64,000 bases of DNA, taken from contig NZ_CP126242.1 of NCBI RefSeq assembly GCF_030142045.1, forward strand, positions 2,728,001-2,792,000, given 5' to 3'. This document shows positions 16,094-23,531 of this stretch, piece by piece. Position numbers and translations under genes: made by a program. Position 1 is the stretch's first letter. Every line of letters starts with the position of its first letter. The notes below the pieces were generated by a model. It made no database searches. It was not told the DNA's origin and saw nothing but the letters and a program-made list of their open reading frames with translations. This DNA is from Arthrobacter sp. zg-Y919 (lineage in GTDB: Bacteria; Actinomycetota; Actinomycetes; Actinomycetales; Micrococcaceae).

Positions 16094-19000
16094 CTAGATC
16101 AGCGCGTCCGAGAGGAAGTTCGGCGTTCCGAAGCGGTGGGCGGTGATGCTGACGGCCTGCTCGTGCAGGAACGGCAGCAGTTCCAGGCGGCCCGACTCGG
16201 TCACGGGCTGGGCGTAGACCGCAATGTCCGGGGTGCCTCCGGTGGCTTCGGCCAGTGCCTGCACAGACCCGCCAATCAGCCGGATACGTCCGGACGTGAG
16301 CGAGGCAGCGGAGGCCAGCCACGCGGCGTCGTCCTCCACCCGGAACTCAAGTCCAAGTTCGGTCAGTACGGCCCGAACCCCGGCGGGGAGGTCGACGGCG
16401 GTGGAGATGGTGACTGCCGATCCTGCGGTCAGTGCCGCGGCCAGGACCCTGACCAGCAGGGCTGCGGGCTGTCCCTCCGACAGCCGGACGGTGACGGGAA
16501 CGGGCACGTACCGGAAGACGTTGCGTTCGGCGGAGAGGCCGGACACGTCCTTGGCGGTGCCGAATTCGCTGTTCCAGGCACGGATGTCGCGGTTCGCGGC
16601 GCGGCGGAGGAAGGCGCCGTCGTCGGCGGTGAACATCGCACCGGCCGATTCGGCGGCAGCGACAAGGCGTGCTGCCGGCGCGGCGGCGGGAAGCTCGGTG
16701 GCGGGAGCGGAGGTGCCGTTGACGGCTTCCCAGTTGCCCAGCCCGATCAGGTAGTTCGGGCCGCCGGCCTTGGTGCCGGCACCGACGGCGGACTTCTTCC
16801 AGCCGCCGAAGGGCTGGCGGCGGACGATGGCGCCGGTGATGCCGCGGTTCACGTACAGGTTGCCGGCCTGTATGCGGTTCAGCCAGACGTCCATTTCCGC
16901 GGGTTCGAGGGAATGCAGCCCGGCGGTCAGGCCGTAGTCAATGTCATTGGCGATATCGATGGCCTCTTCGAGGGTCGCGGCGGTCATCACGCCCAGGATC
17001 GGGCCGAAGTACTCGGTGAGGTGGTATTCGGAGCCGCGGCGGACACCGGTGCGGATGCCCGGGCTCCACAGCCGGCCGCTCTCGTCGAGCTGTTCAGGCT
17101 GCAGCAGCCAGGTTTCACCCTCGCCGAGTTCGGTGAGGCCCCGAAGCAGCTTGCCCGCGGCGGGTTCGATGACCGGACCCATCTGCGTAGTGGGATCCTC
17201 CGGGTAGCCGACCTTCAGCGACTGGACGGCATCCACCAGCTGGTTCCGGAAGCGCTGGGACTTCGCCACGGAGCCCACCAGGATCACGAGCGACGCGGCG
17301 GAGCACTTCTGCCCGGCATGCCCGAAGGCGGACGCGGCGACGTCGCGGGCGGCGAGGTCGAAGTCCGCGCTCGGGGTGACGATCACGGTGTTTTTGCCCG
17401 AGGTTTCGGCCAGCAGCAGCAGGTCGGGGCGGAAGGAGCGGAACAGTTCGGCGGTCTCGTAGCCTCCGGTCAGGATCACGCGGTCCACGGCCGGGTGGGA
17501 GATCAGCTGGCGGCCGAGTTCCGTTTCACCCAACTGCACGAGCTGCAGGACGTCGCGCGGAACGCCTGCTTCCCAGAGGGCTTCGACCATGACGGCCCCG
17601 CTTCGTGCGGACTGGCGGGCGGGCTTGATGACGACGGCGGACCCTGCGGCCAGGGCGGCGAGGGTCGAACCGGCCGGGATGGCAACCGGGAAGTTCCACG
17701 GCGGGGTGACCACGGTCAGGCGGGACGGCACGAAACGTGCACCCTCCACGGTGTCGAGTTCGCGGGCAAGCTCGGCGTAGTAATGCGCGAAGTCGATGGC
17801 CTCGGACACTTCGGGGTCCGACTGGTCCAGGGTCTTGCCGGTTTCGGCGGCCATGACCTCCATCAGCTCGGCCCGGCGTACCTCCAGCACTTCGCCGGCG
17901 CGGTGCAGGACCTCGGCGCGGTCGGCGCCGCTGAGTGCACCCCACGCCTTGCCCCTGGTGACCGCGGTGGTGATGACGGCGTCGAGCTCTGCTTCGGTTT
18001 CGACGGCGGCAGCTGCCACTGCGTCCTTGCCCAGCTTCGATCCGGGGACGCGGGACAGGATGGCCCGGCCCCAGGCCTGGTTGGCGGGCAGCGACGGGTC
18101 GCTGTCCGGGGTGTTGTCGAAGCTGTCCGTGACGGCGGCGACGGCGGGCAGGTTCCGGTCCTGCACGCGGTGCGGGGCGGGCACGGCGGTGTCCAGGTTT
18201 TCCAGCGAGGCCAGGAAGCGCAGCTTCTCGCGTTCGAACAGTGCCTCGTTGTCGGCCAGTTCGAAGACGGCGGACATGAAGTTCTCGGAGCTGGCGCCCT
18301 CCTCGAGGCGGCGGATCAGGTAGGCGATGGCGACGTCGAACTCCGCCGGGTGCACCACCGGGGTGTAGAGCAGCAGGCTGCCGACGTCGCGGCGCACCAC
18401 CTCGGCCTGGCCGGCGGCCATGCCCAGCAGCATTTCGAATTCGATGCCGTCCCGCACTCCGCGTTCCCCGGCCAGCAGCCAGGCGAACGCGACGTCGAAC
18501 AGGTTGTGTCCGGCGACGCCGATCCGCACGTTCTGAATGCGGTCCGGGTGCAGGGCGTAGTTGATGACGCGCTTGTAGTTGGTGTCGCTGTCCGCCTTGG
18601 TGTGCCAGGTGGCCAGCGGCCAGCCGTGCAGCGAGGCTTCGACCTGCTCCATCGGCAGGTTGGCGCCCTTGACCACGCGGACCTTGATGGCGGCACCGCC
18701 GTCGGCGCGGCGCCGGGCAGCGAATTCCTGCAGCCGCATCATGGCCGAGAGGGCGTCCGGGAGGTAGGCCTGGAGCACGATCCCGGCTTCCAGGTCCTGG
18801 AACTCGGGCTGCGAGAGGATGCCGGTGAAGACCGCCATGGTCATCTCCAGGTCCTTGTATTCCTCCATGTCCAGGTTGATGAACTTCTTCACCGGGGACT
18901 GCGCGGCGCGGCGGAAGAGCGGGGTCAGGGATTCGATGACGTGCTGCACGGCCTCGTCGAAGGCCCACGGGGAATGCGGGGCCACGGTGGAGGAAACCTT

Positions 19001-19558
19001 GATGGAGACGTAGTCGACGTCGTCGCGGGCCAGGAGGGCATGGGTGCCTTCCAGCCGGCGGGCTGCCTCGTGCTGGCCGAGGACCGCCTCGCCGAGGAGG
19101 TTCATGTTCAGCCGGATGTTGTCCTTGCGGATGCCGGCGATGGCCTTGCCCAGCTTGGCGTCGGTGGCGTCCACAATCAGGTGCCCGACCATTTCGCGCA
19201 GCACCTTCCGGGCTGCCGGAATGACGATCTGCGGAACCACCGGGCCGAGGATGCCGCCGGCACGCACGGCGGCGCGCATGTACCAGGGCAGGAAGCCGGG
19301 TACGCGGGGAGCCAGGGCTGCGAGGTTGCGGGCGGCGACGCGGAGATCTTCGGGGCGGACGACGCCGTCGACGAAGCCCACCGTGAACCCGAGGCCGTCC
19401 GGGTCCTTCAGGACTCCGGCCAGCTGGGCGGCGGAGGCATCCACGGGGACAGCAGCGGCTTCGGTCAGCCAGCGCCGGACGAGGGCGACGGACTGCTCCG
19501 CCAGCTCGGCGCTGGGAACGGCGTCGGCGGTGGCGCGGTCTTCAAAGATATCGGTCAT
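16094..19558 (-). CDS. putA: Bifunctional proline dehydrogenase / L-glutamate gamma-semialdehyde dehydrogenase
   Basis: 1154 residues. It oxidises proline to pyrroline-5-carboxylate (FAD-dependent PRODH half, about residues 80-480) and then glutamate semialdehyde to glutamate (NAD-dependent ALDH half, about 530-1010). PRODH motifs seen are VSIKVSSTVAPHSPWAFDE, INLDMEEYKDLEMT and GIVLQAYLPDA. ALDH motifs are FPVAIPAGS, LLLAETSGKNT and the catalytic-Cys region GHAGQKCSAASL. There is no N-terminal ribbon-helix-helix, so it does not repress its own gene. A C-terminal ~140-residue ALDH-like extension follows, as in longer PutA types. The divergent LysR gene is the likely regulator. Confidence 0.95.
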   Translation of the reverse strand: MTDIFEDRATADAVPSAELAEQSVALVRRWLTEAAAVPVDASAAQLAGVLKDPDGLGFTVGFVDGVVRPEDLRVAARNLAALAPRVPGFLPWYMRAAVRAGGILGPVVPQIVIPAARKVLREMVGHLIVDATDAKLGKAIAGIRKDNIRLNMNLLGEAVLGQHEAARRLEGTHALLARDDVDYVSIKVSSTVAPHSPWAFDEAVQHVIESLTPLFRRAAQSPVKKFINLDMEEYKDLEMTMAVFTGILSQPEFQDLEAGIVLQAYLPDALSAMMRLQEFAARRRADGGAAIKVRVVKGANLPMEQVEASLHGWPLATWHTKADSDTNYKRVINYALHPDRIQNVRIGVAGHNLFDVAFAWLLAGERGVRDGIEFEMLLGMAAGQAEVVRRDVGSLLLYTPVVHPAEFDVAIAYLIRRLEEGASSENFMSAVFELADNEALFEREKLRFLASLENLDTAVPAPHRVQDRNLPAVAAVTDSFDNTPDSDPSLPANQAWGRAILSRVPGSKLGKDAVAAAAVETEAELDAVITTAVTRGKAWGALSGADRAEVLHRAGEVLEVRRAELMEVMAAETGKTLDQSDPEVSEAIDFAHYYAELARELDTVEGARFVPSRLTVVTPPWNFPVAIPAGSTLAALAAGSAVVIKPARQSARSGAVMVEALWEAGVPRDVLQLVQLGETELGRQLISHPAVDRVILTGGYETAELFRSFRPDLLLLAETSGKNTVIVTPSADFDLAARDVAASAFGHAGQKCSAASLVILVGSVAKSQRFRNQLVDAVQSLKVGYPEDPTTQMGPVIEPAAGKLLRGLTELGEGETWLLQPEQLDESGRLWSPGIRTGVRRGSEYHLTEYFGPILGVMTAATLEEAIDIANDIDYGLTAGLHSLEPAEMDVWLNRIQAGNLYVNRGITGAIVRRQPFGGWKKSAVGAGTKAGGPNYLIGLGNWEAVNGTSAPATELPAAAPAARLVAAAESAGAMFTADDGAFLRRAANRDIRAWNSEFGTAKDVSGLSAERNVFRYVPVPVTVRLSEGQPAALLVRVLAAALTAGSAVTISTAVDLPAGVRAVLTELGLEFRVEDDAAWLASAASLTSGRIRLIGGSVQALAEATGGTPDIAVYAQPVTESGRLELLPFLHEQAVSITAHRFGTPNFLSDALI

Positions 19559-19691
19559 GATGTGGTGCTCTTTTCACAAGTGGCTGTCCCCGGAGTACTG
19601 ACCCAGTCTGCGCTTGATGTTCAATTAGATAAAGCGATCTTTTCCGACCGGTACAGATTGGTTTTCCTTAACGATTCGAAGGGCTCCCTGC
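19559..19691. promoter_or_regulatory. putA-lysR divergent promoter region
   Basis: 133 bp between the start of putA (leftward) and the LysR gene (rightward). It is strikingly AT-rich in the middle (TTCAATTAGATAAAGCGATC near 19620 and GGTTTTCCTTAACGATTCG near 19660). A divergent regulator next to its target with one shared intergenic region is the classic LysR arrangement. A LysR-type T-n11-A site could not be fixed with confidence. Confidence 0.5.
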
Positions 19692-20588
19692 ATGCTCGAT
19701 ATCCGTCGCCTGCGGCTGCTGCGCGAACTCAAAATCCGGGGCACACTGGCCTCCGTCGCTGCGGCCCTCAACTTCAGCCCGTCCTCGGTGTCGCAGCAGC
19801 TGGCCCTGCTCGAAAAGGAAGTGGGAGTCCCGCTGCTGCGCAAGACCGGACGCCGGGTCACCCTCACTCCGCAGGCCGAGATCCTGGTGGATCATGCGGC
19901 CGGAATCCTGGACGCCCTGGAACGGGCCGAAGCGGATCTGGCCGAGTCCCTGACCACCGTGACGGGCACGGTCCGGCTGGCCGTTTTCCAGTCCGCGGCG
20001 CTGGCCCTGCTGCCGGACGCCCTGACGATCCTGGGCCGGGACTACCCCGAGGTGCGGATTGAAATGATCCAGCGTGAACCCGAAACGGCGCTGTATGAAA
20101 CCTGGGCCCGGGATTTCGATCTGGTGATTGCCGAGCAGTACCCCGGCCATGCCGCGCCCCGGCATCCCGGGCTGGACAGGGTACAGCTCACCACGGACGC
20201 CATCCATCTGGCTGTGCCTTCCGGCGGGCAGGGCGGGGACATCCGTTCCATCGAGGACACCGCCTCCCGTGCCTGGGTGATGGAGCCCCGCGGTGCGGCG
20301 TCGCGGCACTGGGCCGAGCAGGCGTGCCGGCAGGCCGGGTTCGAACCGGATGTCCGCTACGAGACGGCCGACCTGCAGGCGCAGATCCGGCTGATCGAGT
20401 CGGGCAACGCCGTCGGCCTGATGCCGGAACTGGTGTGGACCGGCAGGGCTCCCACGGTCCGGCTCCTGGACCTGCCTGGCAGGCCGCGGCGGACCATCTT
20501 CACGTCGGTGCGGGAGGCAGGAGCCCAGCGGCCGGCCATTCTCGCGTGCCGGGAGGTGCTGGAGCGGACCGCGCGGCTGGTGTCCTAG
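19692..20588 (+). CDS. LysR-family transcriptional regulator, putative regulator of putA
   Basis: 298 residues. The N-terminal winged HTH (MLDIRRLRLLRELKIRGTLA, then SVAAALNFSPSSVSQQLALL) is followed by a linker helix and a periplasmic-binding-protein-like effector domain (from about residue 92, GTVRLAVFQSAA). No membrane segments. It is divergent from putA, which suggests control by proline, although LysR proteins next to a gene do not always regulate it. The downstream region is the 19-bp tandem array. Confidence 0.9.
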   Translation: MLDIRRLRLLRELKIRGTLASVAAALNFSPSSVSQQLALLEKEVGVPLLRKTGRRVTLTPQAEILVDHAAGILDALERAEADLAESLTTVTGTVRLAVFQSAALALLPDALTILGRDYPEVRIEMIQREPETALYETWARDFDLVIAEQYPGHAAPRHPGLDRVQLTTDAIHLAVPSGGQGGDIRSIEDTASRAWVMEPRGAASRHWAEQACRQAGFEPDVRYETADLQAQIRLIESGNAVGLMPELVWTGRAPTVRLLDLPGRPRRTIFTSVREAGAQRPAILACREVLERTARLVS

Positions 20589-20630
20589 GGCTGGTTTCCT
20601 GACGGCGTTCTCTGTCTGCGTTCTGGGGGT

Positions 20631-20809
20631 GGGATTCTGCGTTCCCGGGGTGGGATTCTGCTGACAGCGTTCCGCGATCCTGCTGCCGGTTCGGGGTTCT
20701 GCTGCCGGCGGTCCGAGATTCTGCTGCCAGTTCGGGATCCTGCAGCCAGTTCGGGGTTCTGCTGCCAGTTCGGGGTTCTGCTGCCAGTTAGGGGTTCTGC
20801 TGCCAGTTA
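20631..20809. repeat. 19-bp tandem repeat array, degenerate at the left end
   Basis: Five clean 19-bp units run from 20715 to 20809: GAGATTCTGCTGCCAGTTC, GGGATCCTGCAGCCAGTTC, GGGGTTCTGCTGCCAGTTC, then two copies of GGGGTTCTGCTGCCAGTTA. Diverged, unequal-length units (GGGATTCTGC..., CGATCCTGCTGCCGGTTC and similar) extend left to 20631. Units are contiguous without spacers, so it is not CRISPR. The array fills the space between the LysR stop and the convergent lipoprotein gene. Confidence 0.9.
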
Positions 20810-20846
20810 GGGAAATTCCTCCACTGCAGCGTGGCAGGGATTTCCC
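20810..20846. terminator. Hairpin at the end of the tandem array, possible bidirectional terminator
   Basis: GGGAAAT (20810-20816) pairs perfectly with ATTTCCC (20840-20846), and inside it CCAC (20821-20824) pairs with GTGG (20831-20834). It sits between convergent genes (LysR on +, lipoprotein on -), where a shared terminator is expected. No U-run follows on either strand. Confidence 0.4.
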
Positions 20847-20877
20847 AAACCGGCAGCGTTTTCCCATATCGGAGGGT

Positions 20878-21672
20878 TTACTGCGGTTCCTCAGCTCCCG
20901 GGTTTACTCCGGACCAGGTGGCGGCACCCCCCGAGTTGGGGAAGACGGTTGTCTTCATGGTGCGGTCCCCGGCCACCCCGGCCGGAACGTAGTACGCCGA
21001 CAGGTCAGGAACGTTGGGGTCGTAAGGCGCATAAAGTCCCGGTGCGAGCGCAACCACCAGCCCGTCAACAAGCTTCCCGTCGAACCATGCGCCCACCCGG
21101 TAATCCACGGAGGCGACGTTGACGATCATGGGGTAGCCCGGGAACGATGCGCTGGCCTCGTCCGCCGTTGAGGAGGCAGGTGCAGCGGGTGCCGTCCCGG
21201 CGTCGGCCGCGGTCTCGTAGGGCGCGCACTGGATCAGGAGTTCCGAAACAGCGTCTCGCCAGGCAAAGATATCGAAGCCCGGGAAGGGACCGGGGCCCTC
21301 GGCCAGCGGTATGGCGCCGTCCATCGAGGCTGACAGGTCCTTGAGCAGGATGCCCATGCCCTCCGGGGCGCTGGCGGCGATATCTTGGACTTCCGCGTTA
21401 ACGGTGCGGGCACTGTCGGCGGAGCCCTGGACGCTGAACGTTGTGTCGTTGTCTTTCACAAAGTAGATGGCTTGGTACAGGGGCCCGTTACCGCCGGTCC
21501 CGAGGAGCTTGAGACATGTTCCCTCCACCGAGTCCAGTGCCACCGTTTCGGCGGTTGCGGAAGGCTTCGCAGTTGCGGCAGCGGGAGCTGAAGCGTCCGG
21601 CTCCGCTGCTTCTGCGCTGCAGCCGGTGACGAACAGCAGGGCCAAGGCCGGTACGGCAGCAGTTTTGCGCAT
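20878..21672 (-). CDS. Hypothetical lipoprotein
   Basis: 264 residues from the ATG at 21670-21672 (GGGGGA ribosome-binding site); an ATG 33 bp upstream lacks one. The signal MRKTAAVPALALLFVTGC ends in a lipobox with Cys18. An Ala/Pro/Ser-rich linker and then an outer domain (SVEGTCLKLLGTGGNGPLYQ onward) follow. A second Cys (IQCAPYETAADAG) may pair with the first of the domain. No family is recognised. The C-terminus (DRTMKTTVFPNSGGAATWSG) resembles binding or adhesive outer domains only vaguely. Confidence 0.75.
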   Translation of the reverse strand: MRKTAAVPALALLFVTGCSAEAAEPDASAPAAATAKPSATAETVALDSVEGTCLKLLGTGGNGPLYQAIYFVKDNDTTFSVQGSADSARTVNAEVQDIAASAPEGMGILLKDLSASMDGAIPLAEGPGPFPGFDIFAWRDAVSELLIQCAPYETAADAGTAPAAPASSTADEASASFPGYPMIVNVASVDYRVGAWFDGKLVDGLVVALAPGLYAPYDPNVPDLSAYYVPAGVAGDRTMKTTVFPNSGGAATWSGVNPGAEEPQ

Positions 21673-21755
21673 GGTTCCCCCAGGAATCGTAGACAGTGGC
21701 CCCACCCTAGCGCCTAAACCGGAGCGGCCGGGGTTTTTCGGTGCCGGGGCTCGGG

Positions 21756-21845
21756 TGTACAGCTAACGGGCTCATTCCCAACCGATGTCCGTTCGTAGTA
21801 CAGCTGATGGGCTTATCGCCGCCGGATAAGCCCATCAGCTGTACT
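21756..21845. repeat. Short intergenic repeat cluster B with 21-bp perfect hairpin
   Basis: A first copy TGTACAGCTAACGGGCT lies at 21756-21772. The second, GTTCGTAGTACAGCTGATGG (21791-21810), continues GCTTATC. The inverted copy at 21825-21845 pairs with 21797-21817 over 21 bp without mismatch, leaving a 7-nt loop. The order (two direct, one inverted) and the GTTCGT-GTACAG start match cluster C at 4873-4958. Confidence 0.85.
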
Positions 21846-21901
21846 AGCAATGGTCCGCACGCCACGGCCGGGACCAAGGGCCAGTACCCGGGGTTGTGCC
21901 G

Positions 21902-22123
21902 ACGGCCGCGCGCAGAAGGTCCCACGAAATGGTGCTGTTGTTACTGACGAGGTCCCACCAGTACCCGTATGCCCCAAAGGTTGGGACCCTGTGCTGGCCC
22001 TACTGAATAAGTGCTCCCAGCCCACGGCCGCGCGCACAAGGTCCCACGAAATGGTGCTGTTGTTACCGATGAGGTCCCACCAGCACCCGTATGCCCCAAA
22101 GGCTGGGACCCTGTGCTTGCCCT
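21902..22123. repeat. Two tandem 100-bp 'long' repeat units (second locus)
   Basis: Units 21902-22001 and 22024-22123 are each exactly 100 bp and differ at 6 positions, with a 122-bp period. Each contains GGTCCCACGAAATGGTGCTG, then TTGTTAC, a second GGTCCCAC, and near the end TGGGACC, so GGTCCCA...TGGGACC bounds an internal ~75-bp element. No open frame with coding character runs through it. The internal motif is shared, in opposite orientation, with the pair at 4593-4784. Confidence 0.85.
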
Positions 22124-22147
22124 TCGATGCTGCGCCGTGCGGGACTG

Positions 22148-22279
22148 ATCTACTGAGCAGCAAATGGGCTTATGGGCATCCCAAAACCCCGCTTTGTGCT
22201 CAGTAGATTCGGCCAGGGCCGGATTAGCCCCGTTATGTGCTCAGTAGATCCGCAAAACTCCCTTATCTGCTCACTAGAT
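22148..22279. repeat. Short intergenic repeat cluster D: one direct and three inverted copies
   Basis: The 12-mer ATCTACTGAGCA occurs at 22148-22159. It appears inverted (TGCTCAGTAGAT) at 22197-22208 and 22238-22249, and inverted with one mismatch (TGCTCACTAGAT) at 22268-22279. Behind each head is a tail like AAATGGGCTTAT or ATAACGGGGCTAAT. The tail is the same module seen after the GTACAG head in clusters B and C, so the head differs but the tail is shared. Confidence 0.8.
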
Positions 22280-22318
22280 TCAGCCCCGGGAACCCGCACA
22301 AACAAGCCGCACAGCAGA

Positions 22319-22350
22319 ACGGCGGACCCCGGAAACCCGGGACCCGCCGT
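22319..22350 (-). terminator. Strong hairpin, probable terminator of the DUF2382 gene
   Basis: ACGGCGG (22319-22325) pairs with CCGCCGT (22344-22350), and an inner CCCGG/CCGGG extends the stem. It lies 31 bp beyond the stop of the leftward PRC-barrel/DUF2382 gene. No U-tract is present. Confidence 0.5.
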
Positions 22351-22380
22351 CGTGCCTAGTGCGTCGTGCGCGCTGAAGAG

Positions 22381-23310
22381 TTAGGAGCCGGACCCCGACC
22401 CCGAGGACCCTGACCCCGACCCCGACCCCGAAGACCCCGAACCGCCCGACTTCTTCCCGTGGGAGGAGGAGTCGTTGACGTCCGTGTCGATCTGCTCCTT
22501 GCGGACCTCCTCGGAGACGCTCTCGGTGCCTGTCACCGTTTCGGTATCCAGGCGGACGCGTTCCACCGGCTCGGTGTGCTTGGACACCACTGCTTCTTCG
22601 GCGTGCAGCGTCACCTCGTGCTCGTCCTCAGTGAGCTCGGAGCCGGACAGTGCGTCCCCGGCATTGGCGTCCGTGATGGGTTCACGCTCGATCCGCACCT
22701 CTTCGTGACTGACCGGAACCTGCTTGGTGACGGTCTCCGTCACGATGTATTTGCGCAGCCGGGCCTTGCCCACCGCACGGCTCTCGGTGCCCACGTTCAG
22801 GCGCTCCTCGGACCGGGTCATGGCGTCATCTCCGCTGGATCCCGAACCGGAGGACGAGGAAAGGTTGGACGTGCCCGAACTGGTGGACGTGCCGGCGGTC
22901 CGCGAATCCGACACCGTGCCGCTGCTCAGGTCGCTGTCCCGCGTCTCGGTAATCGTGTCGGTTTCCGAAATCGATTCCGAAGAACCGTCGTCGTAGCTGA
23001 AGCCGTAATACCGGTACAGCGTGACTTCCTCTTCCGGGCTGATCGATCCGTCGCTTTCGATATGCGGCGCGTTCCGAACCTCTTCCTTGGAGTAAGGCAC
23101 CATGACGTCGGCGCCGTCAACGCTCGCCTCACTGAGGGGGATAAAGGTCTCCGACGTGCCGAAGAGGCCGGTGTTCACAGTGACCCATGCCGGTTCGTCG
23201 GTCTGGTCATCCAGGTAGAAGGTGCCTACGGAACCAATTGTGTCGCCGTTCGGCCCCACCACGTTGCCCGAACCACTCATGAGTCCTTCGACCTGCTGAT
23301 TCGTGATCAT
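22381..23310 (-). CDS. PRC-barrel and DUF2382 (YsnF/AvaK) domain protein
   Basis: 309 residues. The N-terminal PRC-barrel (about 8-85: GNVVGPNGDTIGSVGTFYLD, then TFIPLSEASVDGADVMVPYS) precedes a Ser/Thr/Gly-rich linker (about 105-160). A DUF2382 domain (about 165-275: RSEERLNVGTESRAVGKARL through VTETVTKQVPVSHEEVRIER) and a Gly/Ser tail of about 30 residues follow. This architecture is common in actinobacteria and linked by family annotation to general stress, though its biochemical role is unknown. It has no signal peptide. The acidic, repetitive DUF2382 and the GS tail suggest an extended or surface-associated protein. Confidence 0.9.
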   Translation of the reverse strand: MITNQQVEGLMSGSGNVVGPNGDTIGSVGTFYLDDQTDEPAWVTVNTGLFGTSETFIPLSEASVDGADVMVPYSKEEVRNAPHIESDGSISPEEEVTLYRYYGFSYDDGSSESISETDTITETRDSDLSSGTVSDSRTAGTSTSSGTSNLSSSSGSGSSGDDAMTRSEERLNVGTESRAVGKARLRKYIVTETVTKQVPVSHEEVRIEREPITDANAGDALSGSELTEDEHEVTLHAEEAVVSKHTEPVERVRLDTETVTGTESVSEEVRKEQIDTDVNDSSSHGKKSGGSGSSGSGSGSGSSGSGSGS

Positions 23311-23531
23311 CTTGTTCTCCTCGCGACAGCGAATCCGCCGGATCGGTTGACCGGCGGCGATTCACCACAGGCCCGGTTCGGAGACAGACGACAAGACGGT
23401 CGGTTACCCGCCTACGGCTCCGGGGCCGGCTGGTTGACTGGTGAGGAACCTGGCATACATACCAAGCCCACTTATCATTCCAGCCCCCCACCGGGAGACC
23501 CGTCAATAGGTACTTGCAGCGAGGAGGTGAA

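Noticed and set aside
16061..20062. Open frame of 1333 codons on the + strand
   Set aside because: It is antisense to putA (minus strand), reads as Gly/His/Gln-rich repetitive sequence and shows no domain. It is a GC-codon shadow of putA.
20631..20809. CRISPR-like appearance of repeated 19-mers
   Set aside because: Units are contiguous without unique spacers and there are no cas genes; it is a plain tandem array.
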